A stretch of DNA of 64,000 nucleotides from CBDFGN01 sp965247065 (lineage in GTDB: Bacteria; Bacteroidota; Bacteroidia; Cytophagales; Cyclobacteriaceae). Shown here piece by piece: positions 17,400 through 26,625 of the stretch. A model generated the notes under the pieces. It had not been told where the DNA came from. It saw nothing but the letters and a program-made list of their open reading frames with translations, and did not search any database. Each line of letters begins with the position of its first letter. Positions within the stretch are counted from its first letter, which is position 1. The stretch covers positions 186,001 to 250,000 of the forward strand of contig CBDFGN010000006.1 of NCBI GenBank assembly GCA_965247065.1, read 5' to 3'. Both the position numbers and the translations under genes were made by a program.

Positions 17400-19916
17400 C
17401 TAATAGGGATCAACATCCAAGACTACGCCAGTGTTTTTCAATTGTTTTGATTTCCTACATTCTTCGATTTGTATTAGTATGAGTTTCTTCGCGGCTTTTA
17501 GATCCACTTTTTCTCTTTTGAATCTTAGTAGCAATTCCATCCTGAATTGGTTTCGAATTCTTGGGATTAGCGGTTCGTGGGGCTCAGAGACTATATTGGG
17601 CGGAAAAGCCTTCTCCATTTGCCTAAACAAGTGCCAGGAATCGGAATAATTCTCTTCCCTATCCCGGTTCTTGGTGATGATCTTGACCAGTCGATAATAA
17701 GGAGGATACTTAAACTTTGCCCTTTCCGAAAGTTCCAACTCATAGAAAGTCTTGAGATCCTGGTCGATGATCATCCGAAAAATGGGCTGATTCAAATTGT
17801 TGGTTTGGATAATTACGGTACCCTTCTTTTTTCTCCGTCCCGCCCGACCACTGACCTGGGTAATCAGTTGAAACGCCTTTTCGTAAGACCGGAAGTCAGG
17901 GAAATGAATCATTCTGTCCGCATCAAAAACTCCAACCAAAGAAACATGGTCAAAATCCAACCCTTTGGTTACCATTTGAGTACCGACTAGGATATCAATT
18001 TCCTGCTGATCGAACCCTTGCAGGATTCTTTGGTAACTCAGCTTGGTCCGGGTAGTATCCAAGTCCATGCGCACGATTTTGGCTTCCGGATATGCCTCGG
18101 CCAAGTCCACTTCCAGTTTCTCGGTGCCATACCCCCTTGTTACAACCTTGGTTGAGCCGCAAGCCTTACACCGCGATGGAACCCGGGCTCTAAAACCACA
18201 GTAATGGCAGCGCAGTTCTTCCGAATAAAGATGGTACGTTAGGCTCACGGCGCAATTCTCACATTTAGGAATATCTCCACATTCCATGCAAGTCAAAAAT
18301 GGTGCATAACCTCTCCTATTCTGGAAGATGATGGCCTGTTCGCGAGACTCGAGGACTCTTTCCAGGGCCTCGATGAGAACCGGGGTGAATTCTCCCCGCA
18401 ATCGTTTTTTGTTCCTCTCAAGCTTTAGATCCGCCAAAATTATTTCCGGCATTTGGGAATCCCCGAACCGCTTCGGCAGATGCACCCATCCGTATTTTCC
18501 GGAGAGGGCGTTATAATAGGACTCAAGACTGGGGGTCGCTGATCCCAGGACGGTCTTGGCATGATGCATACCAGCCAGAACGATTGCCAAATCACGAGCA
18601 TGGTATCGGGGAGCAGGGTCGTATTGCTTGTAGGAATTTTCATGCTCCTCATCAACGACCACCAGCCCCAGGTTATCAAACGGCAGGTACAGGGCAGATC
18701 TAACCCCGATTACAAATTGAAATTGGCCGCTGAGCACACCTTTCCATATCTCTACTCGCTCATTGTCCGAAAATCGAGAATGATAAACCCCCAGTTGGTC
18801 GCCAAAAACAGCTCGCAGTCGACCTACGATGTGGGTGGTCAAGGCAATTTCGGGCAACAGGTACAATACCTGGCTTCCGCCACTGAGGGCATTCTGGATC
18901 AGGTCTATGTAGAGTTCTGTTTTACCACTTCCGGTTACCCCCTGGAGTAGAATCGTTTCTTTAGTTTCGAACTGCAGCAGGATCTCTTTTTTGGCATTAA
19001 GCTGGTCCGTCGTCAGGGTCACCCTGGAGGTTGGCTGGATTTTATCCGGCTCAAACCGGGGGACGATTACTTCGAACTCGTCAAGTATCTTATTTTTTAT
19101 AAGGGTTTTTATGGAGGATCTGGACAGGTCTCCTTTGGTAAGGTCAGCTTGATCGATCCCCTTCTGATTTAAAGAGCGATCCTGCAAAACCGGAATTAAA
19201 TGCAGATACTTCAGCAAGACATCTGCTTGCTTGGGCTTTTTTTCCAGGCTGGATAGGATTTCTTCAAGATCTTCCTCCTCCAATAAATGTGGAGATAATC
19301 GGATTCGCTTTTCCCGTTTGGGGGTGTATTTGTCTTTTATCTCCTCAAAAATCAAAATGGCGTCCTTTTGGATAAGTGATTTAAGAACTGGATGGATCTG
19401 TTTGAGCCGGAGCAACTCACCGGCCTCACCATAAGTTAGAGATTGATTATTCTCCAAGGCCGAGAGTAATTCAAATTCGTGATCCGATAACTGATAGGGT
19501 GAGTCCCCCAAATCGAATTCCGGCCGTTTTTGAATTCTTGACTGACTGCTGAGCTTCAGGCCTGAGGGCAGCGCCACGTTAAGAACCTCCCCTACAGTGC
19601 ACATGTAATAGTTGGCAATCCAGTCAAACAACCGAAGCTGTATGTCATGTACCAGGGGATCCGGCTCCAGTTGCTCCAGAATATATTTAGCTTCATAATT
19701 TTCAGGGGGCCGCCGGTGGATTAGTGCTATAATACCAGTCAGCACCTTTTTGGAGCCGAATTGTACTATCACCCGGCACCCGACTTTGAGTGAAACATTG
19801 AGAGACTGGGGTAATCGATAAGTGAAATACCGGGCAATGGGAACCGGAAGAATAACATCGGCAAACCAAGTGTCTCTTTCCGGCGGTGCCTCGATGTTTA
19901 GAGATAATTTCGTCAA
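17400..19916 (-). CDS. priA: Primosomal protein N' (replication restart helicase PriA)
   Basis: 3'-5' DNA helicase that reloads the replisome at stalled forks. 838 residues. N-terminal DNA-binding part (FADVILPVPIARYFTYRLP), helicase motif I GVTGSGKTELY, DEEH box VVVDEEHENSYKQYD, and an insert with four CxxC-type zinc pairs starting CMECGDIPKCENC and ending CKACGS, then GTQMVTKGLDFDHV and QVSGRAGRR. The start is TTG at 19916, one base after the stop of the preceding gene, implying coupling. Complete, no missing motif. Confidence 0.95.
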   Translation of the reverse strand: MTKLSLNIEAPPERDTWFADVILPVPIARYFTYRLPQSLNVSLKVGCRVIVQFGSKKVLTGIIALIHRRPPENYEAKYILEQLEPDPLVHDIQLRLFDWIANYYMCTVGEVLNVALPSGLKLSSQSRIQKRPEFDLGDSPYQLSDHEFELLSALENNQSLTYGEAGELLRLKQIHPVLKSLIQKDAILIFEEIKDKYTPKREKRIRLSPHLLEEEDLEEILSSLEKKPKQADVLLKYLHLIPVLQDRSLNQKGIDQADLTKGDLSRSSIKTLIKNKILDEFEVIVPRFEPDKIQPTSRVTLTTDQLNAKKEILLQFETKETILLQGVTGSGKTELYIDLIQNALSGGSQVLYLLPEIALTTHIVGRLRAVFGDQLGVYHSRFSDNERVEIWKGVLSGQFQFVIGVRSALYLPFDNLGLVVVDEEHENSYKQYDPAPRYHARDLAIVLAGMHHAKTVLGSATPSLESYYNALSGKYGWVHLPKRFGDSQMPEIILADLKLERNKKRLRGEFTPVLIEALERVLESREQAIIFQNRRGYAPFLTCMECGDIPKCENCAVSLTYHLYSEELRCHYCGFRARVPSRCKACGSTKVVTRGYGTEKLEVDLAEAYPEAKIVRMDLDTTRTKLSYQRILQGFDQQEIDILVGTQMVTKGLDFDHVSLVGVFDADRMIHFPDFRSYEKAFQLITQVSGRAGRRKKKGTVIIQTNNLNQPIFRMIIDQDLKTFYELELSERAKFKYPPYYRLVKIITKNRDREENYSDSWHLFRQMEKAFPPNIVSEPHEPLIPRIRNQFRMELLLRFKREKVDLKAAKKLILIQIEECRKSKQLKNTGVVLDVDPY

Positions 19917-19917
19917 T

Positions 19918-21945
19918 TCAATCTATTTGAGTGAGCGCATCTTCAACGCTGGTTACAGGCAATTTGCAGGTACGGTCCTTGCAAACATAAATAAGGGTCT
20001 GACCTTTTCGGGGCACCTTGTCGCGGAGCAAGGAAATTTCGCTTTTGGACGTGGTTCCGAGATACACTGCTTGAGCCTCTATTTTTGGTCTGAGCTGTTT
20101 GAGTAGACTAACAGCATTGGGGCCCACAATCGCAATTTCGTAATTTGGTGAGACAATTTGTGTCATCAGAGACGCCCATTTAGCCAGCGAGCCAGGGTGT
20201 TCCTTAGTCAGATGAGCCATTCTTGAAATCATATTCTCGGCTGTCCGGATGTAGCCGGAATTGTCTGTGATTGTCCCTAATTGAAGCAGCACCTGGGCCA
20301 TGACTGAATTTGAGCTAGGGATGACGTTGTCAAATAGTTCTTTTTTCCTGGCAATTAGATTTTCGGATCTAGTCCCTGTGAAAAAAAAGAGGCCATCCTT
20401 TTGGTCATAGAACTCGGCCATGGCGAATTCAACCAGTTTGGTTGCCAGCTTGAGCCATTGCTCTTCAAATGTGATTTGATATAACAAGGTCATTGCAAGA
20501 GAAACCGCGGCTAAGTCTTCCAGATACCCGGGGAGTTTGGATTGACTATTCTTGTAACTTCTATAAATGCCTTGATCGGAGATCATTTTTTGTTTGAGGA
20601 ATGATGCGCTGGTGATGGCTAATTCCAGGAATCGTTCGCTTCCAAACGTCGCGTAAGCATCGCACAGACCCTTTAACATCAAACCATTCCAGCCTGCCAG
20701 TATCTTATCGTCCAAACCCGGACGAACCCTTGATGATCGGGCCTCCAGGAGTACACTTTTGACATGCTTCAACCTCGTAATGAATGCCTCCAGGGTTAAT
20801 TCGGACTTTCGGGCAAATTCGTCAGGGGGGTCATTAATGTGAAGGATGTTCTGTCCATCCTCCCAGTTTCCGCCGGCCTGTACATTGTAGTACTGTTCAA
20901 ATATTTCGAAATCGGAGCCCATGATTTCCCGTACTTCCGTGTAACTCCAGACGTAATATTTCCCTTCTCTACCCTCACTATCAGCATCCAGGGCTGAGAA
21001 AAAACCTCCTTCAGAACTCATCAATTCTCTTTGAACAAAATCAATCGTCTCTTCGACGATCGTGGCGAAAAGTGGGTTCGGGCTTAATTTGTACGCCGCA
21101 GAATAGAGGCTTACCAGTTGCCCGTTGTCATAAAGCATTTTCTCAAAGTGGGGTGCAAACCACCGTTCGTCTACAGAATACCGGGCAAATCCACCTCCGA
21201 TTTGATCATAGATTCCACCCAAAGCCATGGATTCCAAGGTGAGATTCAACTGATCCAGGGCTTGACGGTCCTGTGTGAGTTTGAAGTAATCGATGCTGAA
21301 TTCACCATTAACTGGCATTGGAAACTTAGGGGCACCTGCGGTACCTCCCAATTCGGTATCGAAGCTTTGAGATAGTTTTTTGAAGGTGGACTCCATGTCC
21401 ATCCTGGATGGCAGATCCAGGCCCGGATCCAATTTCTGAAGTGGGGCCTCGTTGCGGGTAAGCGCCTCAACAAATTGATCAGCCGAGCTTTCAAGTTGCG
21501 CCCGGTTTTTGTTGAAGGCCAGACTTATTTGCTGGATCAGCCTGACCCATTGATCAGGTGGAAAGTAGGTCCCTCCATAAAAGGGTTTCTGATCTGGGGT
21601 TAGGAATAGGTTGAGAGGCCATCCGCCTTGTACCCCCATGGCATGTATGGCATCCATATAGATCTGGTCAAGGTCCGGCCTCTCTTCACGGTCTACCTTA
21701 ATGCACACATAGTTCTGATTCATCTCTTGAGCTATCGAGTCGCTTTCGAAGGACTCCCTTTCCATGACATGACACCAGTGACAAGCGGAATAACCGATGC
21801 TCAATATGATAGGCTTCTCGTCCAACTCAGCTTTCTTCAGGGCTTCAGGCCCCCATGGATACCAATCCACTGGATTTGATGCGTGCTGCAAAAGATAAGG
21901 GCTGGTTTCTTCCGCCAATCGATTGAAGTGCTTTTGCTGACTCAA
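19918..21945 (-). CDS. Thioredoxin-domain protein of the DUF255/YyaL (SPATA20) family
   Basis: 675 residues. The N-terminal thioredoxin-like domain has LAEETSPYLLQHASNPVDW and the redox motif ACHWCH (C55, C58), then VDREERPDLD and GGWPLNLFLTP. The rest is an (alpha/alpha)6 barrel like N-acyl-glucosamine epimerases, with GGIYDQIGGGFARYSVD and KMLYDNGQL. The biochemical role of the family is not settled. The start is TTG overlapping the GSCFA stop (TTGA), and priA begins one base after its end. Confidence 0.92.
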   Translation of the reverse strand: MSQQKHFNRLAEETSPYLLQHASNPVDWYPWGPEALKKAELDEKPIILSIGYSACHWCHVMERESFESDSIAQEMNQNYVCIKVDREERPDLDQIYMDAIHAMGVQGGWPLNLFLTPDQKPFYGGTYFPPDQWVRLIQQISLAFNKNRAQLESSADQFVEALTRNEAPLQKLDPGLDLPSRMDMESTFKKLSQSFDTELGGTAGAPKFPMPVNGEFSIDYFKLTQDRQALDQLNLTLESMALGGIYDQIGGGFARYSVDERWFAPHFEKMLYDNGQLVSLYSAAYKLSPNPLFATIVEETIDFVQRELMSSEGGFFSALDADSEGREGKYYVWSYTEVREIMGSDFEIFEQYYNVQAGGNWEDGQNILHINDPPDEFARKSELTLEAFITRLKHVKSVLLEARSSRVRPGLDDKILAGWNGLMLKGLCDAYATFGSERFLELAITSASFLKQKMISDQGIYRSYKNSQSKLPGYLEDLAAVSLAMTLLYQITFEEQWLKLATKLVEFAMAEFYDQKDGLFFFTGTRSENLIARKKELFDNVIPSSNSVMAQVLLQLGTITDNSGYIRTAENMISRMAHLTKEHPGSLAKWASLMTQIVSPNYEIAIVGPNAVSLLKQLRPKIEAQAVYLGTTSKSEISLLRDKVPRKGQTLIYVCKDRTCKLPVTSVEDALTQID

Positions 21946-22913
21946 GTAAGTTGGCTTTTGATATGGTCGATTTCCGGGGTCACGTCAACCGGGTAATCCA
22001 GAGACTCCAGTTGGAGGAGTGTTTTTCTAAGAAATTGCTGGTGCCGGGTGGACGCCGGATGGAACGGTCGGTGAGACAAGGAGCTTTTGATCACTTTCCA
22101 CATTTTCAGGAATTCAAGAGCCTGATTATCAAAATAGGCCTTGGAGAACTTTTCCCAGATGTAGTCCTCCGCCTTTGAGGATAGATGGAGCATATCCGGG
22201 GCATAAAACCGATAATCCCTCAAATCGTCTAATATCAATTCATAGCTGGGAAAATAGCTCACCCGATCATATTCCTGGTCTACACTGTGGCAAGCCAATC
22301 GCAGGGTAGCCTTGCTAACTTGATTTAGTTCTAGCGAATCCCGCAAATGGCGGACCGGGCTAACGGTCAGAATGAGCCGAATGCCCGGGTTAATCTCCAT
22401 AAGAACTTGATAGAACTGGTCGAAGCCCTTTAGAATTTGCTTTCTTGACAGGAGTAGTTTATCAAATTGATCTGCAGGAATTTTGTGGCAATTGGCCACT
22501 ATTTCACCGTTGTCTATTCGTTGGTAGACCCACGCGGTCCCAAAAGAAAGCACCAGCCAGTGGCACTCGCCCAAGAAGTTGTGTACTCGGTTTATTCTAT
22601 GCTCCACCTCTGTTTTCAAAACCTCGCGATCCATAGCAGATGCAGCTGAATGTAAAAAATAATTAAAGAAAACCTCTTCTCTTTGACCGTAAGAGTCTAG
22701 TGGGGGATAGGTCTTGGACAAAGCGAATTGTAATAGTTTAAGGATCGACACGGGGTTGAATATCACTCCAAAAGGATTGCATAAGGAAGGGAATTTGCTC
22801 TCCAGGAGTCGATTTCCGATGACATCGGCGAAGCACGATCCAATGGTTAGAGTCGACGCCTCTAGAGTGACTTTGTTAGTAGAAGGCTTGGGATTTAATT
22901 CAGTCCTAAACAT
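21942..22913 (-). CDS. GSCFA-domain protein
   Basis: 323 residues from ATG 22913 (MFRTELNP), preferred over a GTG at 22943 because the family starts with this FRTEL block and because the longer start would run into the terminator region. The name-giving motif TIGSCFADVIG is present near residue 25, with NPFGVIFNP and LSFGTAWVY following, and VRHLRDSLELN further on; this is an SGNH-hydrolase-like fold. Substrate unknown; restricted largely to Bacteroidota and some Proteobacteria. Heads the run GSCFA - DUF255 - priA. Confidence 0.88.
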   Translation of the reverse strand: MFRTELNPKPSTNKVTLEASTLTIGSCFADVIGNRLLESKFPSLCNPFGVIFNPVSILKLLQFALSKTYPPLDSYGQREEVFFNYFLHSAASAMDREVLKTEVEHRINRVHNFLGECHWLVLSFGTAWVYQRIDNGEIVANCHKIPADQFDKLLLSRKQILKGFDQFYQVLMEINPGIRLILTVSPVRHLRDSLELNQVSKATLRLACHSVDQEYDRVSYFPSYELILDDLRDYRFYAPDMLHLSSKAEDYIWEKFSKAYFDNQALEFLKMWKVIKSSLSHRPFHPASTRHQQFLRKTLLQLESLDYPVDVTPEIDHIKSQLT

Positions 22914-22944
22914 AGGGTCGCTTCGTTGTTCTGAATTTACCACA

Positions 22945-22980
22945 AATAAAAAAGCGTTTCCCAGTCTGAGAAACGCTTTC
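22945..22980 (-). terminator. Rho-independent terminator of the rpsF-rpsR-rplI operon
   Basis: A perfect 10-bp stem, AAAGCGTTTC at 22951-22960 with GAAACGCTTT at 22970-22979, 9-base loop. On the minus strand the stem is followed by a T-rich run, just after the rplI stop at 22998. Confidence 0.9.
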
Positions 22981-22997
22981 TTTCGGGTTACGGTTAT

Positions 22998-23441
22998 TTA
23001 TTCGGAAACAACCTGGAATTTCAATTCCTTCTTTACTTCTTTATGCAGTTCAAGAATCGCGCTGTGGTCGCCCAGGGATTTAATATCTCCCTGAATGGCG
23101 ATGTATTTACGATCGACCTCGAATCCCTTTTCTTTCAATAAATCGGAAAGCTGAAGGGTGGTAACCGCACCGAAGATCTTACCACTTTCTCCAGCTTTGG
23201 TCGTGATAACAATTTTCAATTCCCCAATGGCGTTTGCCAGTTCTTCCGCATCCACCTTGATTTTTTCCGCTTTGTGAGCAGCCTGCCTGATATTTTCAGC
23301 GATCATCTTTCGATTGTTGAGGCTAGCAATGATGGCGTACCCCTGGGGTATCAGATAGTTTCGGCCGTATCCGGATTTAACCTTAACTATATCGTCCTTG
23401 TATCCCAGCCCGGGGATATTCCGTCTCAAAATTATGTCCAT
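22998..23441 (-). CDS. rplI: 50S ribosomal protein L9
   Basis: 147 residues, usual length. N-terminal domain MDIILRRNIPGLGYKDDIVKVKSG followed by GYGRNYLIPQGYA, the L9 signature; long central helix and C-terminal domain ending KKELKFQVVSE. Last gene of the operon with rpsF and rpsR, 6 bp after rpsR, and followed by a strong terminator. Confidence 0.97.
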   Translation of the reverse strand: MDIILRRNIPGLGYKDDIVKVKSGYGRNYLIPQGYAIIASLNNRKMIAENIRQAAHKAEKIKVDAEELANAIGELKIVITTKAGESGKIFGAVTTLQLSDLLKEKGFEVDRKYIAIQGDIKSLGDHSAILELHKEVKKELKFQVVSE

Positions 23442-23447
23442 GAGCTT

Positions 23448-23699
23448 TTATTTTAGGGAATCGGCGACGTAAGGCAATATCCCTAGATGACGGGCTCGCT
23501 TCACCGCCTGGGCTACCTTTTTTTGGAATTTCAAACTTGTTCCCGTAAGACGGCGCGGCAACAACTTACCCTGGTCATTCACAAATTTGAGCAAAAAATC
23601 ACCATCCTTATAGTCGATGTATTTGATTCCGTTTTTCTTGAACCGACAATATTTCTTCTTGGTGCTATCCCGATTGATGGGTTCGTTCATTAAGGTCAT
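23448..23699 (-). CDS. rpsR: 30S ribosomal protein S18
   Basis: 83 residues. KKYCRFKKNGIKYIDYKD and GKLLPRRLTGTSLKFQKKV are the S18 core that packs against S6 in the platform. The ATG at 23699 overlaps the rpsF stop (ATGA); a second ATG at 23690 is possible. Middle gene of rpsF-rpsR-rplI. Confidence 0.97.
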   Translation of the reverse strand: MTLMNEPINRDSTKKKYCRFKKNGIKYIDYKDGDFLLKFVNDQGKLLPRRLTGTSLKFQKKVAQAVKRARHLGILPYVADSLK

Positions 23700-24073
23700 G
23701 ACACAGCTGGCTCCTCCTTAGCTTGTGGCTCAGGTTTTTTCCTGAATTCCCCTTTTCTTCTTTTTTCATTATACTCCATGGCGTGCTTATCTAAAGCAAC
23801 CGTCAGGAAGCGCATCACTTTCTCATCCCGCCTTAATTCTGTTTCAAAAGGTTTGATTACCGAAGGCTCTGCTTCAAACTCAAAAAGATTGTAGAAGCCA
23901 GTGGACTTGTGCTGGATGGGATAAGCAAGCTTTCTTAGACCCCATTCTTCGTCATTGGTGATCTTGCCATTATTCTCTTTCAAGACCTTTTTGAATTTTG
24001 TAACAGTATCCTTCATCTGGTTCTCAGATAAAACGGGAGTTAAAATGAATACTGTCTCATAGTTTTTCAACAT
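23696..24073 (-). CDS. rpsF: 30S ribosomal protein S6
   Basis: 125 residues. N-terminus YETVFILTPVLSENQM and the block WGLRKLAYPIQHKSTGFY are characteristic; a charged tail (KRRKGEFRKKPEPQAKEE) extends the C-terminus. First gene of the operon with its own promoter at 24100-24130. In other bacteria the S6:S18 pair represses this operon through its leader; here the leader is only about 20 bases, too short for the known structure. Confidence 0.97.
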   Translation of the reverse strand: MLKNYETVFILTPVLSENQMKDTVTKFKKVLKENNGKITNDEEWGLRKLAYPIQHKSTGFYNLFEFEAEPSVIKPFETELRRDEKVMRFLTVALDKHAMEYNEKRRKGEFRKKPEPQAKEEPAVS

Positions 24074-24099
24074 CAGTTGCTGTAGAATTATTTGGCCTG

Positions 24100-24130
24100 C
24101 AAAATTAGGATAATTATGCTACTTAAGCAA
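24100..24130 (-). promoter_or_regulatory. Promoter of the rpsF-rpsR-rplI operon
   Basis: On the minus strand TTG (24130-24128), a 20-base spacer and TAATTTTG (24107-24100), an exact match to the Bacteroidota form. Predicted start near 24093, about 20 bases before the ATG. Confidence 0.7.
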
Positions 24131-24153
24131 CGACCCCGATGCCATAAACATGT

Positions 24154-25086
24154 TTATTTCACTACAAAACTAGCTGAACCAATTTCCATACCATCAGCGT
24201 AGATCCTCAAACTGTGTTGTCCCAAGGTGTAATCGCTGCCCTTGTCGTATTGGAAACTCAGCGCCTGTCCGGTGTTATCGAACAAAATATCTTGTTTGGC
24301 CGTATAGAATTCTTCCTTGTTATCCAAGATAAAAGTCCCCGAGCCGGTGGCTACATCAAATAGAACGTTGCCCCCAGGCTCCAAAATGCGAATCAGAATT
24401 GCCTTCCCCGCGATAGGTGCAACCTCGTTCTTGACCAAATTGAATGCGATAATCAACTTATCGATCTGACGGTTCTTAAAACTGCCCTCCCGTTCTTTGC
24501 CGGTGCGACTCACCGCCCGGATCCTGATATTTTCGGCTTGAAGTTTGGAGGCAACTTCCACCTTCTTTTTCAGTTCTTCCCGAGTCTTGTTTAAATCTGA
24601 AATTGATCGGTTCAAATCATTTTTCTCCACCTTGAGGGTAACGTTTTCGGATAGCAGGCTCTCGTTCACTTGTCTCAATTTTTCGATCTCCAAATCTTTT
24701 TGAAGAAGCAACTCGCGATAACCCTCAACCCTGTCCCTTACCTCGGCCAGTTGTCTGTTCTTAGATGTTAGGATTTGCTTTTTCTCCTCTTCTATCTCCT
24801 CCTGAAGTATTATCAGGTCTTCAATATCACCTCCCAGCTCTTGAACCTCTTCAATCCTTTTGTCCAACTCATCTCCCACTGAATCAAGTTTGAATATTGT
24901 AAGCTTCAATTCCACCTCCTGGGCAACATTTCGTTCCTGCAACTTCTGGTTTTGAACAATAAAATAACCGGCTGCTCCAAGCAGTAATATTAAGATGACC
25001 ACAAGAATCCAAATTATAGATTTGTTGTTCTTGGACGTTTTTGGCGAATCGCTCGGTGGAACGTTACTCGAGGGGCCGTCGATCAT
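24154..25086 (-). CDS. Single-pass membrane protein with long coiled coil, unknown function
   Basis: 310 residues. A Pro/Ser-rich cytoplasmic tail (1-22), one membrane helix (about 24-45, IIWILVVILILLLGAAGYF), a coiled coil of about 140 residues rich in Glu, Lys and Leu (about 50-190), and a C-terminal beta domain containing LIIAFNLVKNEVAP, a GSGTFIL strand and YTLGQHSLRIYADG. The last domain resembles a small periplasmic sandwich. No catalytic motif. It lies just upstream of the ribosomal operon but has its own promoter. A structural or scaffolding envelope role is a guess from architecture. Confidence 0.72.
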   Translation of the reverse strand: MIDGPSSNVPPSDSPKTSKNNKSIIWILVVILILLLGAAGYFIVQNQKLQERNVAQEVELKLTIFKLDSVGDELDKRIEEVQELGGDIEDLIILQEEIEEEKKQILTSKNRQLAEVRDRVEGYRELLLQKDLEIEKLRQVNESLLSENVTLKVEKNDLNRSISDLNKTREELKKKVEVASKLQAENIRIRAVSRTGKEREGSFKNRQIDKLIIAFNLVKNEVAPIAGKAILIRILEPGGNVLFDVATGSGTFILDNKEEFYTAKQDILFDNTGQALSFQYDKGSDYTLGQHSLRIYADGMEIGSASFVVK

Positions 25087-25112
25087 GATTTTTTTGAAAT
25101 CCTTTTGGGCCG

Positions 25113-25144
25113 CAAATTTAGTTCAAAGTTGGGCAAAACAGCAA
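25113..25144 (-). promoter_or_regulatory. Promoter of the coiled-coil membrane protein gene
   Basis: Minus strand TTG (25144-25142), 21-base spacer, TAAATTTG (25120-25113). Start predicted near 25106, 20 bases before the ATG at 25086. Confidence 0.6.
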
Positions 25145-25161
25145 CCTCCCGGATCGGGTAG

Positions 25162-25932
25162 TCAGAAAAACAACCTTAGATCCTGGCGGCTGAAGTCCGG
25201 TCGGAATAAGATGATTCCGCATTCGAAGAGGTCCAAAGTCTGAGCGGCTACAAGTTCGAATCTGATCTTTTTCCAGGCCCTCTCCATTTCCAGACTTGAG
25301 TGAATATCGTGAATTACCAGTATTGCGTTTTCGCTGGTAATTTGTTGACAAAGTCGGAAATAGTTCAGTGTCGCATCGTAGCGATGATTCGCATCAATGA
25401 AAACCAGGTTGAAAGTTGTTCCTTCTGAAACGACCTTGGGCAGTTCAATTTCTATATGTCCAATAATCAGCCGTATATTTCGCTTACCTGATCTTTCAAA
25501 GAGGTCCTGGGCTAGATCTGCAGTTTGTGGACAACCCTCTATTGTAGTTACCTGAGCTTCCATCGACATGGCCAAGTAGAGGGCATTGATTCCAAGTGAG
25601 GTCCCTAATTCCAGAATGTTCTTGGCTCCAACAAAATGGTTGGTTCGGTATAGAAAGCGTGAGAAACCAGGACTGGTGAGAGAACGACTGGCAATCCGGC
25701 TTATGGGTATGGTATCCCCTCCGCGGGTTCCATAGTCGGTTCTACTAATGATTCGGTCATCCATTAGCATAGAGCGGCGGTATTCTTCAATTGCATTGAA
25801 TTCGGGGACATCCAATGCACCTTTCACCACTTCGTTATAAAATTTAAACAAATACGGGGAGTGAAGGGAGTGTTGGTCGACTGCAAGGAAAAAATGTTGG
25901 AGGAAGCTAAGGCCTTGATGCAGGTTCAACAT
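25162..25932 (-). CDS. Class I SAM-dependent methyltransferase (O-methyltransferase-like)
   Basis: 256 residues from ATG 25932; a GTG at 25941 directly after the apaG stop is also possible. The SAM-binding motif I is ILELGTSLGINALYLA, motif II VTTIEGCPQTADLA, and the acidic loop FNLVFIDANHRYDATL is like that of catechol-type O-methyltransferases. An N-terminal helical part starting LHSPYLFKFYNEVVK precedes it. Downstream of apaG and probably cotranscribed. Substrate unknown. Confidence 0.85.
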   Translation of the reverse strand: MLNLHQGLSFLQHFFLAVDQHSLHSPYLFKFYNEVVKGALDVPEFNAIEEYRRSMLMDDRIISRTDYGTRGGDTIPISRIASRSLTSPGFSRFLYRTNHFVGAKNILELGTSLGINALYLAMSMEAQVTTIEGCPQTADLAQDLFERSGKRNIRLIIGHIEIELPKVVSEGTTFNLVFIDANHRYDATLNYFRLCQQITSENAILVIHDIHSSLEMERAWKKIRFELVAAQTLDLFECGIILFRPDFSRQDLRLFF

Positions 25933-25941
25933 CCAAGGCAC

Positions 25942-26328
25942 TCAGTTGAGCCTGAATGGAACTACCATTGTAAACTCAGGGATCACTACCTTAAAAGATC
26001 GGCCATCAACAATCCGTTCCATTGTGTAGGTTCCGAACATTTTGCCTATACCCGACTTCAAGTTACAGCCAGATACATATTGATGGTGTTCGCCCGGCTC
26101 TATTACGGGTTGCTTTCCGACTACGCCCTCGCCCTCAACTTCACGCAGTTTGCTTTGAGCATCATGAATATGCCAGTGGCGCCGAAGAAGTTGAATCGTA
26201 TGGCTACTAGCGTTTTCGATCGAGATTCGGTAGGTGAAAACAAAATGCTGCTGACTGGGACTTGAATATTCCGGTTGGTATTCGGTCTCAACACTGACCT
26301 TTATGCCTTTTGTGATCTCAGTTACCAT
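25942..26328 (-). CDS. apaG: ApaG domain protein
   Basis: 128 residues, the usual length. TKGIKVSVETEYQPEYSSP, FTYRISIENAS, LLRRHWHIHDA, and the nearly invariant VVGKQPVIEPGEHHQYVSGC followed by GTYTMERIVDG make the assignment firm. Small beta-sandwich protein linked to Co/Mg homeostasis and Ap4A metabolism in enterics; its direct activity is not settled. ATG at 26328; methyltransferase follows at once. Confidence 0.95.
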   Translation of the reverse strand: MVTEITKGIKVSVETEYQPEYSSPSQQHFVFTYRISIENASSHTIQLLRRHWHIHDAQSKLREVEGEGVVGKQPVIEPGEHHQYVSGCNLKSGIGKMFGTYTMERIVDGRSFKVVIPEFTMVVPFRLN

Positions 26329-26625
26329 TCAAGACAAAAAATAGATTAGGGCGGTGAGCAGATTTTGACTCCTTGCAATTATAACCTTTTTCTATTTAAA
26401 TATTTGGTTGTCAAAAGTCAAATAAACCCGGCTCTTCTTTTTTAGATCCGGGACATTGTCTTTGGGGCTCTTAGCAGTAAGCATCACACTGGATTAAATT
26501 CCATCGCAACCTGAGTCGAACTGCCCGAATCACTCTGATGATGTGGCTTCTTTTTGACTGAAATACTTCAGGCGCTCAAGAATTTGGTTTATTTTTTCCA
26601 TAACCTTTATAAATTGAGCCCAATT
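26329..26625. other. Divergent intergenic region between apaG and ung
   Basis: 297 bp, AT-rich. No gene, RNA or strong promoter box was recognised. A weak CCCGG...CCGGG pairing lies around 26429-26454. A near -7 box with one extra T lies just before apaG on the minus strand. The frame of ung is open through part of it (from 26554) but without homology to the family. Confidence 0.5.

Noticed and set aside
22914..22943. Upstream GTG start of the GSCFA gene
   Set aside because: Adds residues not seen in the family and runs towards the rplI terminator; ATG 22913 fits better.
26429..26454. CCCGG...CCGGG pairing as a terminator or riboswitch
   Set aside because: Only five pairs with a long AT-rich loop and no T run in the right place.
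26554..26625. N-terminal extension of ung
   Set aside because: In frame but the family starts at about 26626, where there is an ATG.
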